64,000 nucleotides of DNA from JACCZH01 sp963729445 (lineage in GTDB: Bacteria > Chloroflexota > Chloroflexia > Thermomicrobiales > CFX8). This document shows, in pieces, positions 1 to 9,133 of this stretch. The notes under the pieces are model-generated. The model did not search any database and had not been told where the DNA came from. It saw nothing but the letters and a program-made list of their open reading frames with translations. Where the stretch lies: NCBI GenBank assembly GCA_963729445.1, contig CAVSNU010000005.1:1-64000 (forward strand), read 5' to 3'. A program made the translations under genes and the position numbers. Position 1 is the first letter of the stretch, and every line of letters begins with the position of its first letter.

Positions 1-171
1 GTCTCAGGCGGGTGGCCGAGGCCGGCCTGACGGCCGGCATCAGGAGCCCGAACATTGCCTGCGGGCAAGCTCGTGGACGTGTTTTGACTACGTCTTGCTC
101 ATGCATACGGCGTATCTCGGCGCACGGCGCCGGGGTGTCCGCTCTGTATGCAGTCTCCAGCCAGAGCAGGA

Positions 172-1576
172 CTAGCCGGCGTAGCGCGCCCCGCCCGCGG
201 CGGCCAGGCGGTCTTTATTGAGGCGACGGTTCAGGTGCAGGCCCTCCAGGATGAACTCAACGCCGGAGGCAACGGAGGCCGGTTCAGCCGGAGAGTTCGA
301 GCTTGGTGATAGCTTCGCGCATCCCGTCCATGTGCGATACCTGATGCACGTACTCCATGGCGCCCATCGAGTCAGACACCTCCACCGCGGGACCCGTTAT
401 CGAAGGCCAGGACCAGATCGTCGAAGTCGCGTACCGAGAAGTACTTGTTGAATGTGCTGACGACGGCGCCCTGGATCAGTTTCTCGATCACGCGGTCCTC
501 CTGGGCGTCACCCATGGTCTCCAGCTCGATCTTGCCCATCGTGGAGGCGGACGGCGCGGAGATCGGAGATGCGCGGCACGGCCTGTTTCTCGTGGTCCGG
601 ATGGCTCGCTTGAGGGCGTTCGCGACCATGTTCTCGTAGTTCGCGATCGACATGCGCGCCGAGACGCCCGAGCGCTGGCTGATTCGTGGCTGCGCCGCGC
701 CAGGTGCGTGATCTCGGCGATGATCTCCTGGATGTAGTAGGGGACGGCACCTGGATGCCGTCGGCGCCGAAGCGCACCGCTCCTGGCTCATGATGTCGAT
801 CTCGAGCTCGACTGTCTTGGGGTAGTGCGTGCGAATCTGTGAGCCGTAGCGGTCCTTCAGCGGGGTGATGATCCGCCCCGGTTGGTGTAGTCCTCGGGGT
901 TGGCGCTGGCGACGACGAAAACATCCAGCGGCAACCGCACCGGTAGCCGCGAATCTGGACGTCGCGCTCCTCCATGATGTTGAGCAGGCCGACCTGAATG
1001 CGCTCGGCAAGATCGGGCAGCTCGTTGAGGGCGAAGATGCCGCGATTGGTGCGCGGTATCAGGCCGTAGTGGATCGTCAGCTCATCGGAGATGTAGCGGC
1101 CCTCGGCGACCTTGATCGGGTCAACCTCGCCGATCAGGTCGGCGATTGTCGTGTCTGGGGTCGCCAGTTCTCAGCGTAGCGACGATCGCGCCCAACCACT
1201 CGATTGCCGTGTCCTCGCCGCGCTCGGCGATGAGGTCGCTTCGCATGTCGCGAGATCGGTTTAAAGGGGTCGTCGTTGATCTCGCGACCGAAGACGACCG
1301 GAATCTCTCGTCGAGAAGGTTGACAAGCCTCCGCGCCATGCGCGTCTTGGCCTGGCCGCGCTCGCCAGAAAGATGATGTCCTGTCCGGCGAGGATGGCGT
1401 TCTCGATCTGAGGAATGACCGTGTCCTCATAACCCATCACGCCGGAGGAGAAATCGATTCTCCGGTCTGCAGTTTTGTTATCAGATTGCGCCGCAGTTCC
1501 TCCCCGGACGGGTACCACGGAGTGTCCGCTCTCCCGGAGTTTCGCCGAGTGTCTTCGGTAGGTGTTGATTAGACAT
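172..1576 (-). pseudogene. BchI/MoxR-type AAA+ ATPase, multiply frameshifted
   Basis: Fragments in three reverse frames join into one protein of about 465 residues beginning MSNQHLPKTLGE (ATG at 1576) and ending RLAAAGGARYAG (TAG at 172). Recognisable in order: EELRRNLITKLQ, GYEDTVIPQIENAILAGQD, a Walker A region now out of frame (GERGQAKT expected), FKPISRHA, ITPLKDRYGSQIRTHYPKT and SIANYENMVANALKR. These blocks and the length fit the magnesium-chelatase-I/MoxR-like AAA+ family that usually sits before a von Willebrand A partner and remodels protein complexes; the partner would lie left of the window. At least six frame changes are needed, so as written it cannot make the protein. Conserved sequence survives between breaks, which favours sequencing indels over true decay. 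Confidence 0.75.
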
Positions 1577-2163
1577 GGCTGAGGTTTGCCTTTTGGTAGA
1601 GTCGTCAGGCAGGCCCAACGAGCGTGACGACCATGCCGGCGGCAGGGCCTGAATCTGGCACGGAATCTGTCTAGCCATATGGTTCGTATTCTGGAACCAG
1701 CTGGGATCAACGGTGAAACGGGGACGGACCTAGTTCGAATACATGGCGGGTTTCAAACGCATCTCATCGTAGATCTAATCCTACTGTACGCTGCTTGGCG
1801 ACCGGTAGGAATTCATTCCTCTACCGATGGTTTACGTGTTGCCGGGCTACCTGGATCCCTTCGTTGGGGATGCGGACGCCGCGCAAGTCACCGACGCGCA
1901 CCGTTTCCGCGCCCAGAATCGGCGTCACTCCCCGCCAGACCCCGGCCTCCGACGATGGCTTTCTGGCGCTCCTCCGGTAGCGAACAGGGTTGGGATGTTC
2001 TCTTCGAGCATTGTCCAAGGCAGACACAGGCTTCATCGTGACACCATCGAGACTCGTCAACAACATTGTCGTGTGTCACACGGGCCGGTAGACACGGGGA
2101 TGCTCCGGGCCGGAAGGTCGAAGGTCTGGCCCCGGGGAGCGTCATAAGATTGGTCTTCCTGAC
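1577..2163. other. intergenic or decayed stretch without a clear gene
   Basis: Short open frames exist on both strands but none resembles a family I know. On the reverse strand a segment reads ILGAETVRVGDLRGVRIP (about 1840-1900), which looks protein-like, and a second stretch around 2000 reads ENIPTLFAT in another frame. This could be one more frameshift-broken reverse-strand gene between the two flanking genes, but I cannot assign it. Confidence 0.35.
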
Positions 2164-3557
2164 TCAATGCCGGCTCAGGCGTTCTCCGAGCGATGTGCCG
2201 GCCGGTGGCTTTCCGGTTGCCGCCGCCTTGTCGTCTAGCCGGGCGTAGGTACGCTGCACGTAGCGCACGCCGAGATAGCGCAACGGCTCGGGCTCCCAGT
2301 TCGGAGATTGGTGACCGACCGGCGGCAGGTCAGTAAGCGACGACTCCACTCCGGTGATCAGGTCCGCCAGCACCCGGCCGGAAAGATTGGTCGTTGAGAC
2401 ACCCTGACCGGTGTAACCGCGAGCCGTGGCGACTCCCGATGCCGGGTCGTAGGACATCGTGGGCATCCAGTCACGAGGCACGCCAAGCGGGCCTCCCCAG
2501 GCGTGCGAGAAGTCTGCAAGCGTCAACGACGGAAACCACTCCATGGCCGCGTCTCTCAACATACGGTGCGTCGGTCCATGACGGTCGTACTCATCGGAGA
2601 TACTGGACCCAAAGTGATACGGTGCCCCCCGGCCTCCGAACAGGATGCGCCCGTCAGTGGTGCGTGACAGATAGTCGACGGTAAGCCGGTTCGATCGAGC
2701 GCACTCCCTGCCGCGCCAGCCGATCTCGGCCCACTGGTCGTCGGTGAGGGGCCGCGTCAAGGCGCGATCAGGGAGTAGATGGGGATCAGCTGGCGGCTGA
2801 GCTGTTTCATCTGCGACAGGTAGCTCTCCCCAGCCAGGACGATTGTTTTGGCGCGGATGTCGCCCTTCGGCGTACGCAGAGCCGGATTTGCCCCCTCGAC
2901 ATACGAGGTAACTGCTGTCTGCTCGTAGATGGTCGCGCCCCGACGCTCGACGACCCGCGCGAGCCCGCGAGCGAGTTTTCCCGGGTGGATTGTCGCGCAA
3001 TGCGGCGTGAACAACGCTCCGAGTACGCCTTGAACGTTGACGCGATCCATAGCCTCACCGGCGTCGAGCAACTGGTAGTGTCCGTCGAGACCGAACCGGC
3101 GATACGTCTCGAGCGACCGCTCGATGAGTGGAACCTGGTGTTCGCCACGGGCAAAGCGCAGCGCACCGCCCTTCTCGTAGTCGGCGTCGATCCCCTCCTC
3201 TTCGGCGACCAGTCCAACCTCGTCCACCGCGGCGATCATCGCGAGCTGCAGCTCGCGTGCGGCGTCGTCACCAAAGCGACGTCCAAGCTCGTCGAGTCCC
3301 ATCGGAAACCCAGACGAGCACCAGCCGCCGTTGCGGCCGGAAGCGCCGAAGCCGGCGATCTCCTTCTCGGCGATCGCTACCTTGAGGGTCGGGTCACGTT
3401 TGAGCAGGTAGTAGGCGGTCCAGAGCCCGCTGTAGCCCGCTCCAAGGATGGCGACATCTACGTCCACCGAGCCATCGAGCGCGGGACGGGGAGTAAGGTC
3501 GTCGCCGCAAGACTCCAACCAGTAGCTATAAGCCGGATAGTACTTCGCCCACGGCAA
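2164..3557 (-). CDS. FAD-dependent amine/amino-acid oxidoreductase (DAO family), one frameshift
   Basis: Residues 1-266 carry the FAD-binding Rossmann motif DVAILGAGYSGLWTAYYL near residue 35 and the DAO-type GFGASGRNGGWCSSG. The following frame, from about 2760 down to 2164, continues with PLTDDQWAEIGW, the substrate-side LFGGRGAPYHFGSS and the C-terminal GYTGQGVSTTNLSGRVLADL. Together about 460 residues, the usual length for gamma-glutamylputrescine oxidase/glycine oxidase-like flavoproteins, which oxidise C-N bonds using FAD. Adding one base near 2760 rejoins the halves (SLIA then PLTDDQW). Substrate cannot be fixed from sequence; PuuB-like is a guess. It stands alone, reading toward the AAA ATPase. 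Confidence 0.85.
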
Positions 3558-3578
3558 CGTCGTCCTCCTCGTGCAGTC

Positions 3579-3794
3579 CTAAAGCGCGTTCATGAGGACG
3601 TATCCTAGCAGCACGATGATAAACAGCGTGAAACCAATCGCGATGATCAGGCTAGCTCCGATGCCCGCACCGACGGTAACATTGCGCGCCGTCTCGCTGC
3701 CTTCGGCATCGTCGTCGAACTCACGCTCGACCGGGGCCTGTTGTGTCGAGTACTGCTCGTCCGCTTCCGGTTCTCTGCGCTCTTCTGCCGTCAT
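3579..3794 (-). CDS. small single-pass membrane protein
   Basis: A 71-residue protein with a charged, acidic N-terminal half (EERREPEADEQ...EFDDDAEGSE) and one hydrophobic helix at about residues 44-68 (SLIIAIGFTLFIIVLLGYVL). The layout suggests a tail-anchored or C-terminally anchored inner-membrane protein. It lies 21 bp upstream of the FAD oxidoreductase on the same strand, so they may be cotranscribed. I do not recognise a family; the composition contrast and clean TM segment are the support for calling it real. Confidence 0.6.
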   Translation of the reverse strand: MTAEERREPEADEQYSTQQAPVEREFDDDAEGSETARNVTVGAGIGASLIIAIGFTLFIIVLLGYVLMNAL

Positions 3795-3912
3795 GCGCGA
3801 TCCCCCTTTGATTCAGCACGTAGCTCGCGGTGGACATGCCCGCGACCGCACATCCATCTGGACGCATGTATCCAGTGTAAAGGGGTATCGCCTGCGGGAG
3901 ATCTCTACAAGG

Positions 3913-4782
3913 TCAGGTAGAGCGCGAAGCCTGGATCGCCTGGCGGACGGCGTCTACCTCGACGAGGTCCTGGTTGAGCCAGGTTTGAAGCAGATGCTCG
4001 CGGCGGCTCAGGAGTCTCGTCGCCTCGCCATCATCGCAACCAAGCCAGTGAGTGATGCAGTCCACCATGCGTCCAGTGCGGTGTTCCAGATCCGATCGCA
4101 GCAGCGGGCGCTCGGAAATCGGTTCGATCCGATACGGATCGGCTGCGCCGGTGAACCGCTCAACCCCCGTCACCCGGCGCACCAGCCGGTTGTTCACGTG
4201 TCCGAGGTTGAGCGTCACCACCAGGTCGATTGTTCGCAGGTGGGTGGGCGGGACCTCCAATGGATAGCGCACGAGCAGATCTGCGGCGTCTCTAGCCGAC
4301 GACGCGTGCATCGTGGTGACAAAGGCATAGCCTGCCATGCCCGCCTCGAACACCCGGCGCACGCCTTGCCCCCAGAGATAGGTCGGCAGGTGGGCGCTGA
4401 TTTCGTTACACAACAGGTATGCCTGCTGCGGCGGGACGGTATCCAGGAAACGAAAGCGCTCGTACCAGCCGCGCAGGTAGATCGGCTCGATCTCCGGGTA
4501 ACGGAAATCGAGTAATGCCGTGAGAAGCGTCGTCTTGCCGGCCTCATTCGGTTCGGCGACGACGATCAGCGTGCGCTGCAGCTCGATAGCCAGGCTCAGG
4601 AATGCCGCCAGCCGGGCATCCAGCGCCCCGGCCTGGATCAACCAGATTAACGAGCGCTGATTTGGGGGTGTCCAGTGGTAGCCCCACCAGCCGAAAGGCT
4701 CGTCGTAGCGAGTGGCTGCCTCGTGGTCAGCGTCTGCGGAGGAGTTTGGCGGAAATGGGCCTGAGCCGGTGTTGGACTTCAT
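3913..4782 (-). CDS. VirB11/CpaF-like secretion-type ATPase, stand-alone
   Basis: 289 residues. A P-loop variant AEPNEAGKTTLL sits near residue 95, followed by LLCNEISAH (Walker B-like, E at the catalytic place), and FEAGMAGYAFVTTMHASSARDAADLL, which is the His-box region of type II/IV secretion ATPases. Those enzymes are hexamers that energise pili or secretion. Here no pilin, TadB/C or secretin gene is adjacent and the protein lacks the usual large N-terminal domain, so the role is open. Start ATG at 4782 follows a GAGGA ribosome site. The P-loop begins with A-E-P where G-x-x is more common. Confidence 0.7.
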   Translation of the reverse strand: MKSNTGSGPFPPNSSADADHEAATRYDEPFGWWGYHWTPPNQRSLIWLIQAGALDARLAAFLSLAIELQRTLIVVAEPNEAGKTTLLTALLDFRYPEIEPIYLRGWYERFRFLDTVPPQQAYLLCNEISAHLPTYLWGQGVRRVFEAGMAGYAFVTTMHASSARDAADLLVRYPLEVPPTHLRTIDLVVTLNLGHVNNRLVRRVTGVERFTGAADPYRIEPISERPLLRSDLEHRTGRMVDCITHWLGCDDGEATRLLSRREHLLQTWLNQDLVEVDAVRQAIQASRST

Positions 4783-4940
4783 GGTCTCCTCAGGAAAGCG
4801 GTTCTCGAACGTGGCACGATGATACTCTAGAAAGTGGCGGCGATGACGGCGTGATCGTAACCCGAGGAGCGCGACCGCCTTTAGCGTTTTGGACTAGCAT
4901 CTACTTGCACGCCGTCGCGGCTCGGCAGAGATGATGAAAT

Positions 4941-6209
4941 GTGGCAAACGCTATCGTGCAAAGTTCGCAGACGCGGTTCTGGTTAATCGTCTACCTGGTA
5001 ATCGAATGTGTCGTGCTCGTCAGTTTTGTGCGGCAAACGGGCATCTTCTTCCATGTCGGGCTCGATTATCTACCCAGCTATGCGGCAGCCGAGATGTTGA
5101 TCGACGGCGGCCGCAAAGACCTCTATGACACGTTCCTACAGTGGCAACGACAGCAGCCGGTGCTCGAGCGCTATGACGTCGGCTGGACGGACCGGATGGT
5201 CCAGCCCTATGTCGCACCGCCCTTGCTGGCGATGCTGTCAGTCCCGCTGCTGCTCATCAGCCCCTTCTTGGCCTGGATCACCTGGGCCGGTCTCAACCTG
5301 GGCGCAGTCGTGGCGGCCGTTGTCGCACTGTCGCGCCGGTTGCACATCCACTGGTCAACCGTTGCCTTCCTCGTGCTCGGTTCGTTCCCGCTCTTCTACA
5401 CGATCCTGCTGGGACAGGTGGAGGGAATCCTCTTCCTGGCCATGGCGATTTTTGTGCTGGAGCTCCGGCGCGGCAACGAGGTGCGCGCCGCGCTGGCGCT
5501 CTCGGTACTCGCGCTGAAACCGCAGCTGCTGATCGCGCCGCTCGTCTACGTGGTTGCGACGAGCCACCGCCGGGCGTTCATTACCACTGTGCTGGCGGGT
5601 GTGGTGCAGCTCGGCGTGTGCGTGCTGCTGGTTGGCGTCTCCGGCATGCGCGACTATATCCAGTTCGGCCGGCAGTTATCGGAACCGGAAGGCACGGCGG
5701 CGACCAACGTGCTTGGCATGGTGAATCTACGGGCGATGGTCGTGCGGGCCTTTCCACACGAGGCGACCAGCTTGCAAAACGCCGTTATCGTGGTGCTATC
5801 TGTCGCGTTTCTAACTGGCGCAGCGTACTTGTGGCGGCGCCTGGGGCGCGACGCGCTCCTGGGCCCGGGAGTGGGACTGCTGATGGCCACCACCCTGCTA
5901 ACTTCCTATCACGCGCTCTACCACACCGCGATTTTTGCCATGCTGGGTGCCGTGTTCCTGTTGGATCACGCCTATCGTGAGTCGAATCTTGCGGCGGTCG
6001 AGCGGATTCTCGGCGTCTCCTGGCTGTTCTTTTCGTTCGGGCCACTGCTCCCGTTCCTGGTCGTGCCGTCGTCGCGGGTGCCCGCCGTCATTAGCACCGT
6101 CGGCGTCATGATCCTCTTCGGTCTGGCGCTGCGCGGTGTGCTGGCACAGCTGCCGGCGCCCTCAACTGTGGAGAGTCTGGCACGTCGCGAGGTGGACCCA
6201 GGGCCCTGA
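4941..6209 (+). CDS. GT87-type (DUF2029) membrane glycosyltransferase
   Basis: 422 residues with many hydrophobic segments (first at about 13-33, then repeated from 95 to 400). The N-terminal loop has DYLPSYAAAEMLIDGGRKDLYD, then QPYVAPPLLAMLSVPL, the pattern of polyprenyl-phosphate-mannose-dependent alpha-mannosyltransferases of the GT87/DUF2029 family. These integral membrane enzymes transfer a sugar from a lipid carrier on the outer face of the membrane; the acidic residue in the first loop is presumed catalytic. Start is GTG with a weak ribosome site. No other glycan genes are adjacent. Confidence 0.8.
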   Translation: MANAIVQSSQTRFWLIVYLVIECVVLVSFVRQTGIFFHVGLDYLPSYAAAEMLIDGGRKDLYDTFLQWQRQQPVLERYDVGWTDRMVQPYVAPPLLAMLSVPLLLISPFLAWITWAGLNLGAVVAAVVALSRRLHIHWSTVAFLVLGSFPLFYTILLGQVEGILFLAMAIFVLELRRGNEVRAALALSVLALKPQLLIAPLVYVVATSHRRAFITTVLAGVVQLGVCVLLVGVSGMRDYIQFGRQLSEPEGTAATNVLGMVNLRAMVVRAFPHEATSLQNAVIVVLSVAFLTGAAYLWRRLGRDALLGPGVGLLMATTLLTSYHALYHTAIFAMLGAVFLLDHAYRESNLAAVERILGVSWLFFSFGPLLPFLVVPSSRVPAVISTVGVMILFGLALRGVLAQLPAPSTVESLARREVDPGP

Positions 6210-6409
6210 TTTCGGGCCCAATCGTGGTTTGGGATGGCCTTGCTATACTGAGCGTAGAGAAATCTGGTGATCGACGCCGCTTCCTCATGGTTTCCTGGCA
6301 CATCCGACGGCGCGCGATACTGGATCGGCTTGCTCAACTGTGAGCGGCAATTCGCACCATCGGGGGCCCAAGTCTGGGTTATCCGGGAAGAGGAGTGACT
6401 GGTAACAGT

Positions 6410-7804
6410 ATGGCGCAGGATGGGTACGATCTGCTCTTTTTAGGCGGCGGCACCGGTGGCTATGTGGCCGCGATTCGCGCGGCACAGCTTGGTATGCGCG
6501 TCGGCGTTGTTGAGAAGGACCTTGTCGGCGGAACGTGCGTGCATCGCGGGTGTATTCCGGCCAAGGCGCTCCTCAAGGCAGCCTCGGTCGCCACGACCGT
6601 GACGAAGGCCGCGGAATTCGGTGTGAACGTCAAGGGTGTCGACTTTGACTATTCGCAGGCCATGAAGCGCTCGCGTGACGTGGTTGATCAGAACTACAAG
6701 GGCATCCAGTTCCTGTTCCGCAAGCACAAGATCGACACGATTCAGGGCTGGGGCACACTGACCTCCCCGACGACCATCAGCGTGCAGGGCGAGAACGGCG
6801 AGGTCAAGGAAGTCACCGGCAAGAACATCATCATTGACACCGGCTCCACCCCACGCGAGATCAAGGGCCTGGAGTCAGACGGCAAGCGCATCATCAACAG
6901 TGACCACGCCACCTACTCCGGCGATCTGCCGAAACGCGTCATCGTGCGTGGTGGTGGCGCAACTGGTCTCGAGTTCGCGAGCGTGTATCGCGAGTTCGGC
7001 TCGGAGGTAACACTCGTTGGCCGGGTGGCGCCGAACGAAGACCAGGAAGTCTCGCGCGATCTGGCACGTGCCTTTGGCCGCCAGGGCATCAAAGTGCTGG
7101 CCGACGTGCGCCCGACGGCTGATGACTTCAAAGTGACCTCCAAGGGTGTTACGCTGACGGTCAAGAACGAGAAGGGCAACGAGACAATCGAGGCCGACGC
7201 CCTGCTGGTGGCCATCGGCCGCTACGGGAACGTTGAGGGCTTTGGCCTGGAAAACCTGGGCGTGAAGGTCGAGAACGGCTACATCGCGGTAGATGATTTC
7301 ATGCGCACCAACGTCGAAGGCGTCTACGCCATCGGCGACGTGACCGGCTTGCAGCAGCTCGCCCACACCGCCATGCACCAGGGCATTGTGGCAGTCGAGA
7401 CGATTGCCGGGCACAAGCCGGAGAAGCTTGATTACAACAAGATCCCGTGGGTCACCTACTGTCACCCGGAAGTGGGCTCGGTTGGCCTGACCGAGGCGGA
7501 AGCACGCGATGCCGGCTTCAATGTGAAGATCGGTAAGTTCCCGCTCTCCGCCAGTGGCAAGGCACGTGTTGAAGGTGACACCACTGGTTTCGCCAAGATG
7601 GTAGTCGACGGCGACACCGATCAGATTCTGGGCATCCACCTGCTGGGCGGCCACGCGACCGAGCTGATCGCGGAAGCCGGTCTGGCAATGCTCTTCGAGG
7701 CAACCGCCTGGGAAATCGGCATCACCGTCCACCCGCACCCGACAATTTCCGAGATCCTGCATGAGGCGGCGCTCGACGTATCGGATCGCGCTCTGCACAT
7801 GTAA
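6410..7804 (+). CDS. lpdA: dihydrolipoyl dehydrogenase (E3)
   Basis: 464 residues from ATG 6410; a GTG at 6395 is also open, but it overlaps the AGGAG site. FAD-binding GGGTGG is at residues 12-17, the redox disulfide is C43-x4-C48 in GGTCVHRGC, the NAD-binding site is RGGGATGLEFASVYREFG, and the C-terminal dimer/His-Glu motif is TVHPHPTISEILHEAALD. The enzyme reoxidises the lipoyl arm of 2-oxo acid dehydrogenase complexes with NAD+. E1-alpha, E1-beta and E2 genes follow on the same strand, separated by a strong terminator, so E3 may be made in excess and shared between complexes. Confidence 0.95.
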   Translation: MAQDGYDLLFLGGGTGGYVAAIRAAQLGMRVGVVEKDLVGGTCVHRGCIPAKALLKAASVATTVTKAAEFGVNVKGVDFDYSQAMKRSRDVVDQNYKGIQFLFRKHKIDTIQGWGTLTSPTTISVQGENGEVKEVTGKNIIIDTGSTPREIKGLESDGKRIINSDHATYSGDLPKRVIVRGGGATGLEFASVYREFGSEVTLVGRVAPNEDQEVSRDLARAFGRQGIKVLADVRPTADDFKVTSKGVTLTVKNEKGNETIEADALLVAIGRYGNVEGFGLENLGVKVENGYIAVDDFMRTNVEGVYAIGDVTGLQQLAHTAMHQGIVAVETIAGHKPEKLDYNKIPWVTYCHPEVGSVGLTEAEARDAGFNVKIGKFPLSASGKARVEGDTTGFAKMVVDGDTDQILGIHLLGGHATELIAEAGLAMLFEATAWEIGITVHPHPTISEILHEAALDVSDRALHM

Positions 7805-7811
7805 AGTCCAT

Positions 7812-7842
7812 CGGCCCGTGCTGTCTGGCACGGGCCGTTTTT
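7812..7842 (+). terminator. rho-independent terminator after lpdA
   Basis: A perfect 10-bp stem (CGGCCCGTGC with its complement at 7828-7837), a 6-nt loop and a run of five T directly after, 8 bp past the lpdA stop codon. Confidence 0.88.
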
Positions 7843-7947
7843 CACAATCGAATAGCGTGAAGCGCTGGCGCTTAAACATATCCTCCCCACGAATCTCAGA
7901 GGCGAGACGAGGCCCAAGGACGGGCCGTAGCGAATGGAGGCGACGTG

Positions 7948-9102
7948 ATGGCGACCGTATCAGGCCGGCCGGATGTCGATGTAGACCTTACCCACGAGCA
8001 GCTACGCGAGATGTATGAGCTGATGCTGCTCGCTCGCGCGCTCGATGAGCGCATGTGGCTGCTCAACCGCGCCGGACAGGCGCCCTTTGCCGTTTCCGGG
8101 CAGGGCCACGAAGGCGCACAGGCGGGCGCCGGCTTCGCGCTTGACCCTTCCAAAGATTGGCTCGCCCCCTACTACCGCGACCTGACACTCGCCCTGCGTT
8201 TCGGCGTCACCCCACGTGACGTGATGCTGCATATGCTGGCACGTGCCGCAGACCCCAATAGCGGGGGCCGGCAGATGCCAGGGCACTACAGCTCGAGGTC
8301 GCGCCGCATCCTCTCGGTCTCCAGCCCCATCGCCACCCAGATTCCGCACGCAACCGGCGTTGCCTTTGCCGCCAAGGCGCGGGGCGAGAACACGGTGGTC
8401 ATCACCGGGTTCGGCGACGGAGCCACCAGCGAGGGCGATTTTCACGAGGCGATGAACTTTGCCTCGATCTACAACCTGGGTGTCATCTTCCTGTGCGAGA
8501 ACAACGGCTATGCCATTTCGGTGCCGCAGAAGAAGCAGATGGCGGTCGAGCGCGTCGCGGATTATGCCAGGGGCTATGACATGCCGGGCGTCACCGTGGA
8601 TGGGCTCGACGCGGTCGCGGTCTATGCGGTCGCCAGGCAGGCCGTCGACCGCGCCCGCAGAGGCGAGGGGCCGACCTTGATCGAAGCCATCGTGCGCCGC
8701 TTGACCCCGCACTCCAGCGATGACGATGACCGCACCTATCGCAGTGCCGAGGAGCTGGCAGACATGCACTCCAGCGGTCCGCTGCGGGTAACTCGAAACC
8801 GGCTTGTTGAGCTGGGTGCGCTGTCCGATGAGTGGGAGCAAGAAGCCAAAGAGCGCATCAAAGCGCAGGTAAACGACGCGACCGAGTTTGCCGAGCAGTC
8901 CCCGCTACCTGACCCGGGCACATTCAGCGATCACGTCTATGCGGAACAAGGGCCGTCGGATATAGCCGGGCGCTCGGGTGGCGCGAGCGCATCGGTCATC
9001 CTGAGCGCAGTCGAAGAGCTTGCCCTGAGCGAAGTCGAATGGGATCTCAAAACACGACACCACGGGAGGGTAGAAATTCATCCACATCGTCAGTCGGCAT
9101 GA
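7948..9102 (+). CDS. 2-oxo acid (branched-chain type) dehydrogenase E1 alpha subunit
   Basis: 384 residues from ATG 7948 (GGAGG ends 7 bp upstream; a GTG at 7945 is also possible). The ThDP-binding motif runs from GDGATSEGDFHEAMNFA to NNGYAIS, and the family marker GQGHEGAQ is near residue 52. With E1 beta it decarboxylates a 2-oxo acid and acylates the lipoyl group of E2; sequence style favours the branched-chain rather than the pyruvate enzyme. The last 35 or so residues are anomalous: after HVYAEQG the reading frame enters an intergenic-type repeat (VILSAVEELALSEVEW) and ends in HPHRQSA, so the native C-terminus has probably been extended or replaced. Confidence 0.92.
   Translation: MATVSGRPDVDVDLTHEQLREMYELMLLARALDERMWLLNRAGQAPFAVSGQGHEGAQAGAGFALDPSKDWLAPYYRDLTLALRFGVTPRDVMLHMLARAADPNSGGRQMPGHYSSRSRRILSVSSPIATQIPHATGVAFAAKARGENTVVITGFGDGATSEGDFHEAMNFASIYNLGVIFLCENNGYAISVPQKKQMAVERVADYARGYDMPGVTVDGLDAVAVYAVARQAVDRARRGEGPTLIEAIVRRLTPHSSDDDDRTYRSAEELADMHSSGPLRVTRNRLVELGALSDEWEQEAKERIKAQVNDATEFAEQSPLPDPGTFSDHVYAEQGPSDIAGRSGGASASVILSAVEELALSEVEWDLKTRHHGRVEIHPHRQSA
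8994..9048 (+). repeat. CATCCTGA-type repeat inside the E1 alpha reading frame
   Basis: GGTCATCCTGAGCG at 8994 through GGGATCTC ending 9048 closely matches, in inverted orientation, the right half of the intergenic repeat at 55487-55539. The insert stays in frame with E1 alpha and codes for the tail VILSAVEELALSEVEW. Related copies are at 37.7, 37.9 and 40.2 kb. Confidence 0.8.
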
Positions 9103-9133
9103 CCGACAAGCGCGTAGAGAAAGGGGCTGTCTG

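Noticed and set aside
1..171. Possible start of a von Willebrand A partner gene on the reverse strand
   Set aside because: Expected from family context, but the visible sequence gives no convincing start or motif.
6875..7879. 334-residue reverse frame over lpdA
   Set aside because: Shadow of the dihydrolipoyl dehydrogenase frame and runs across its terminator.
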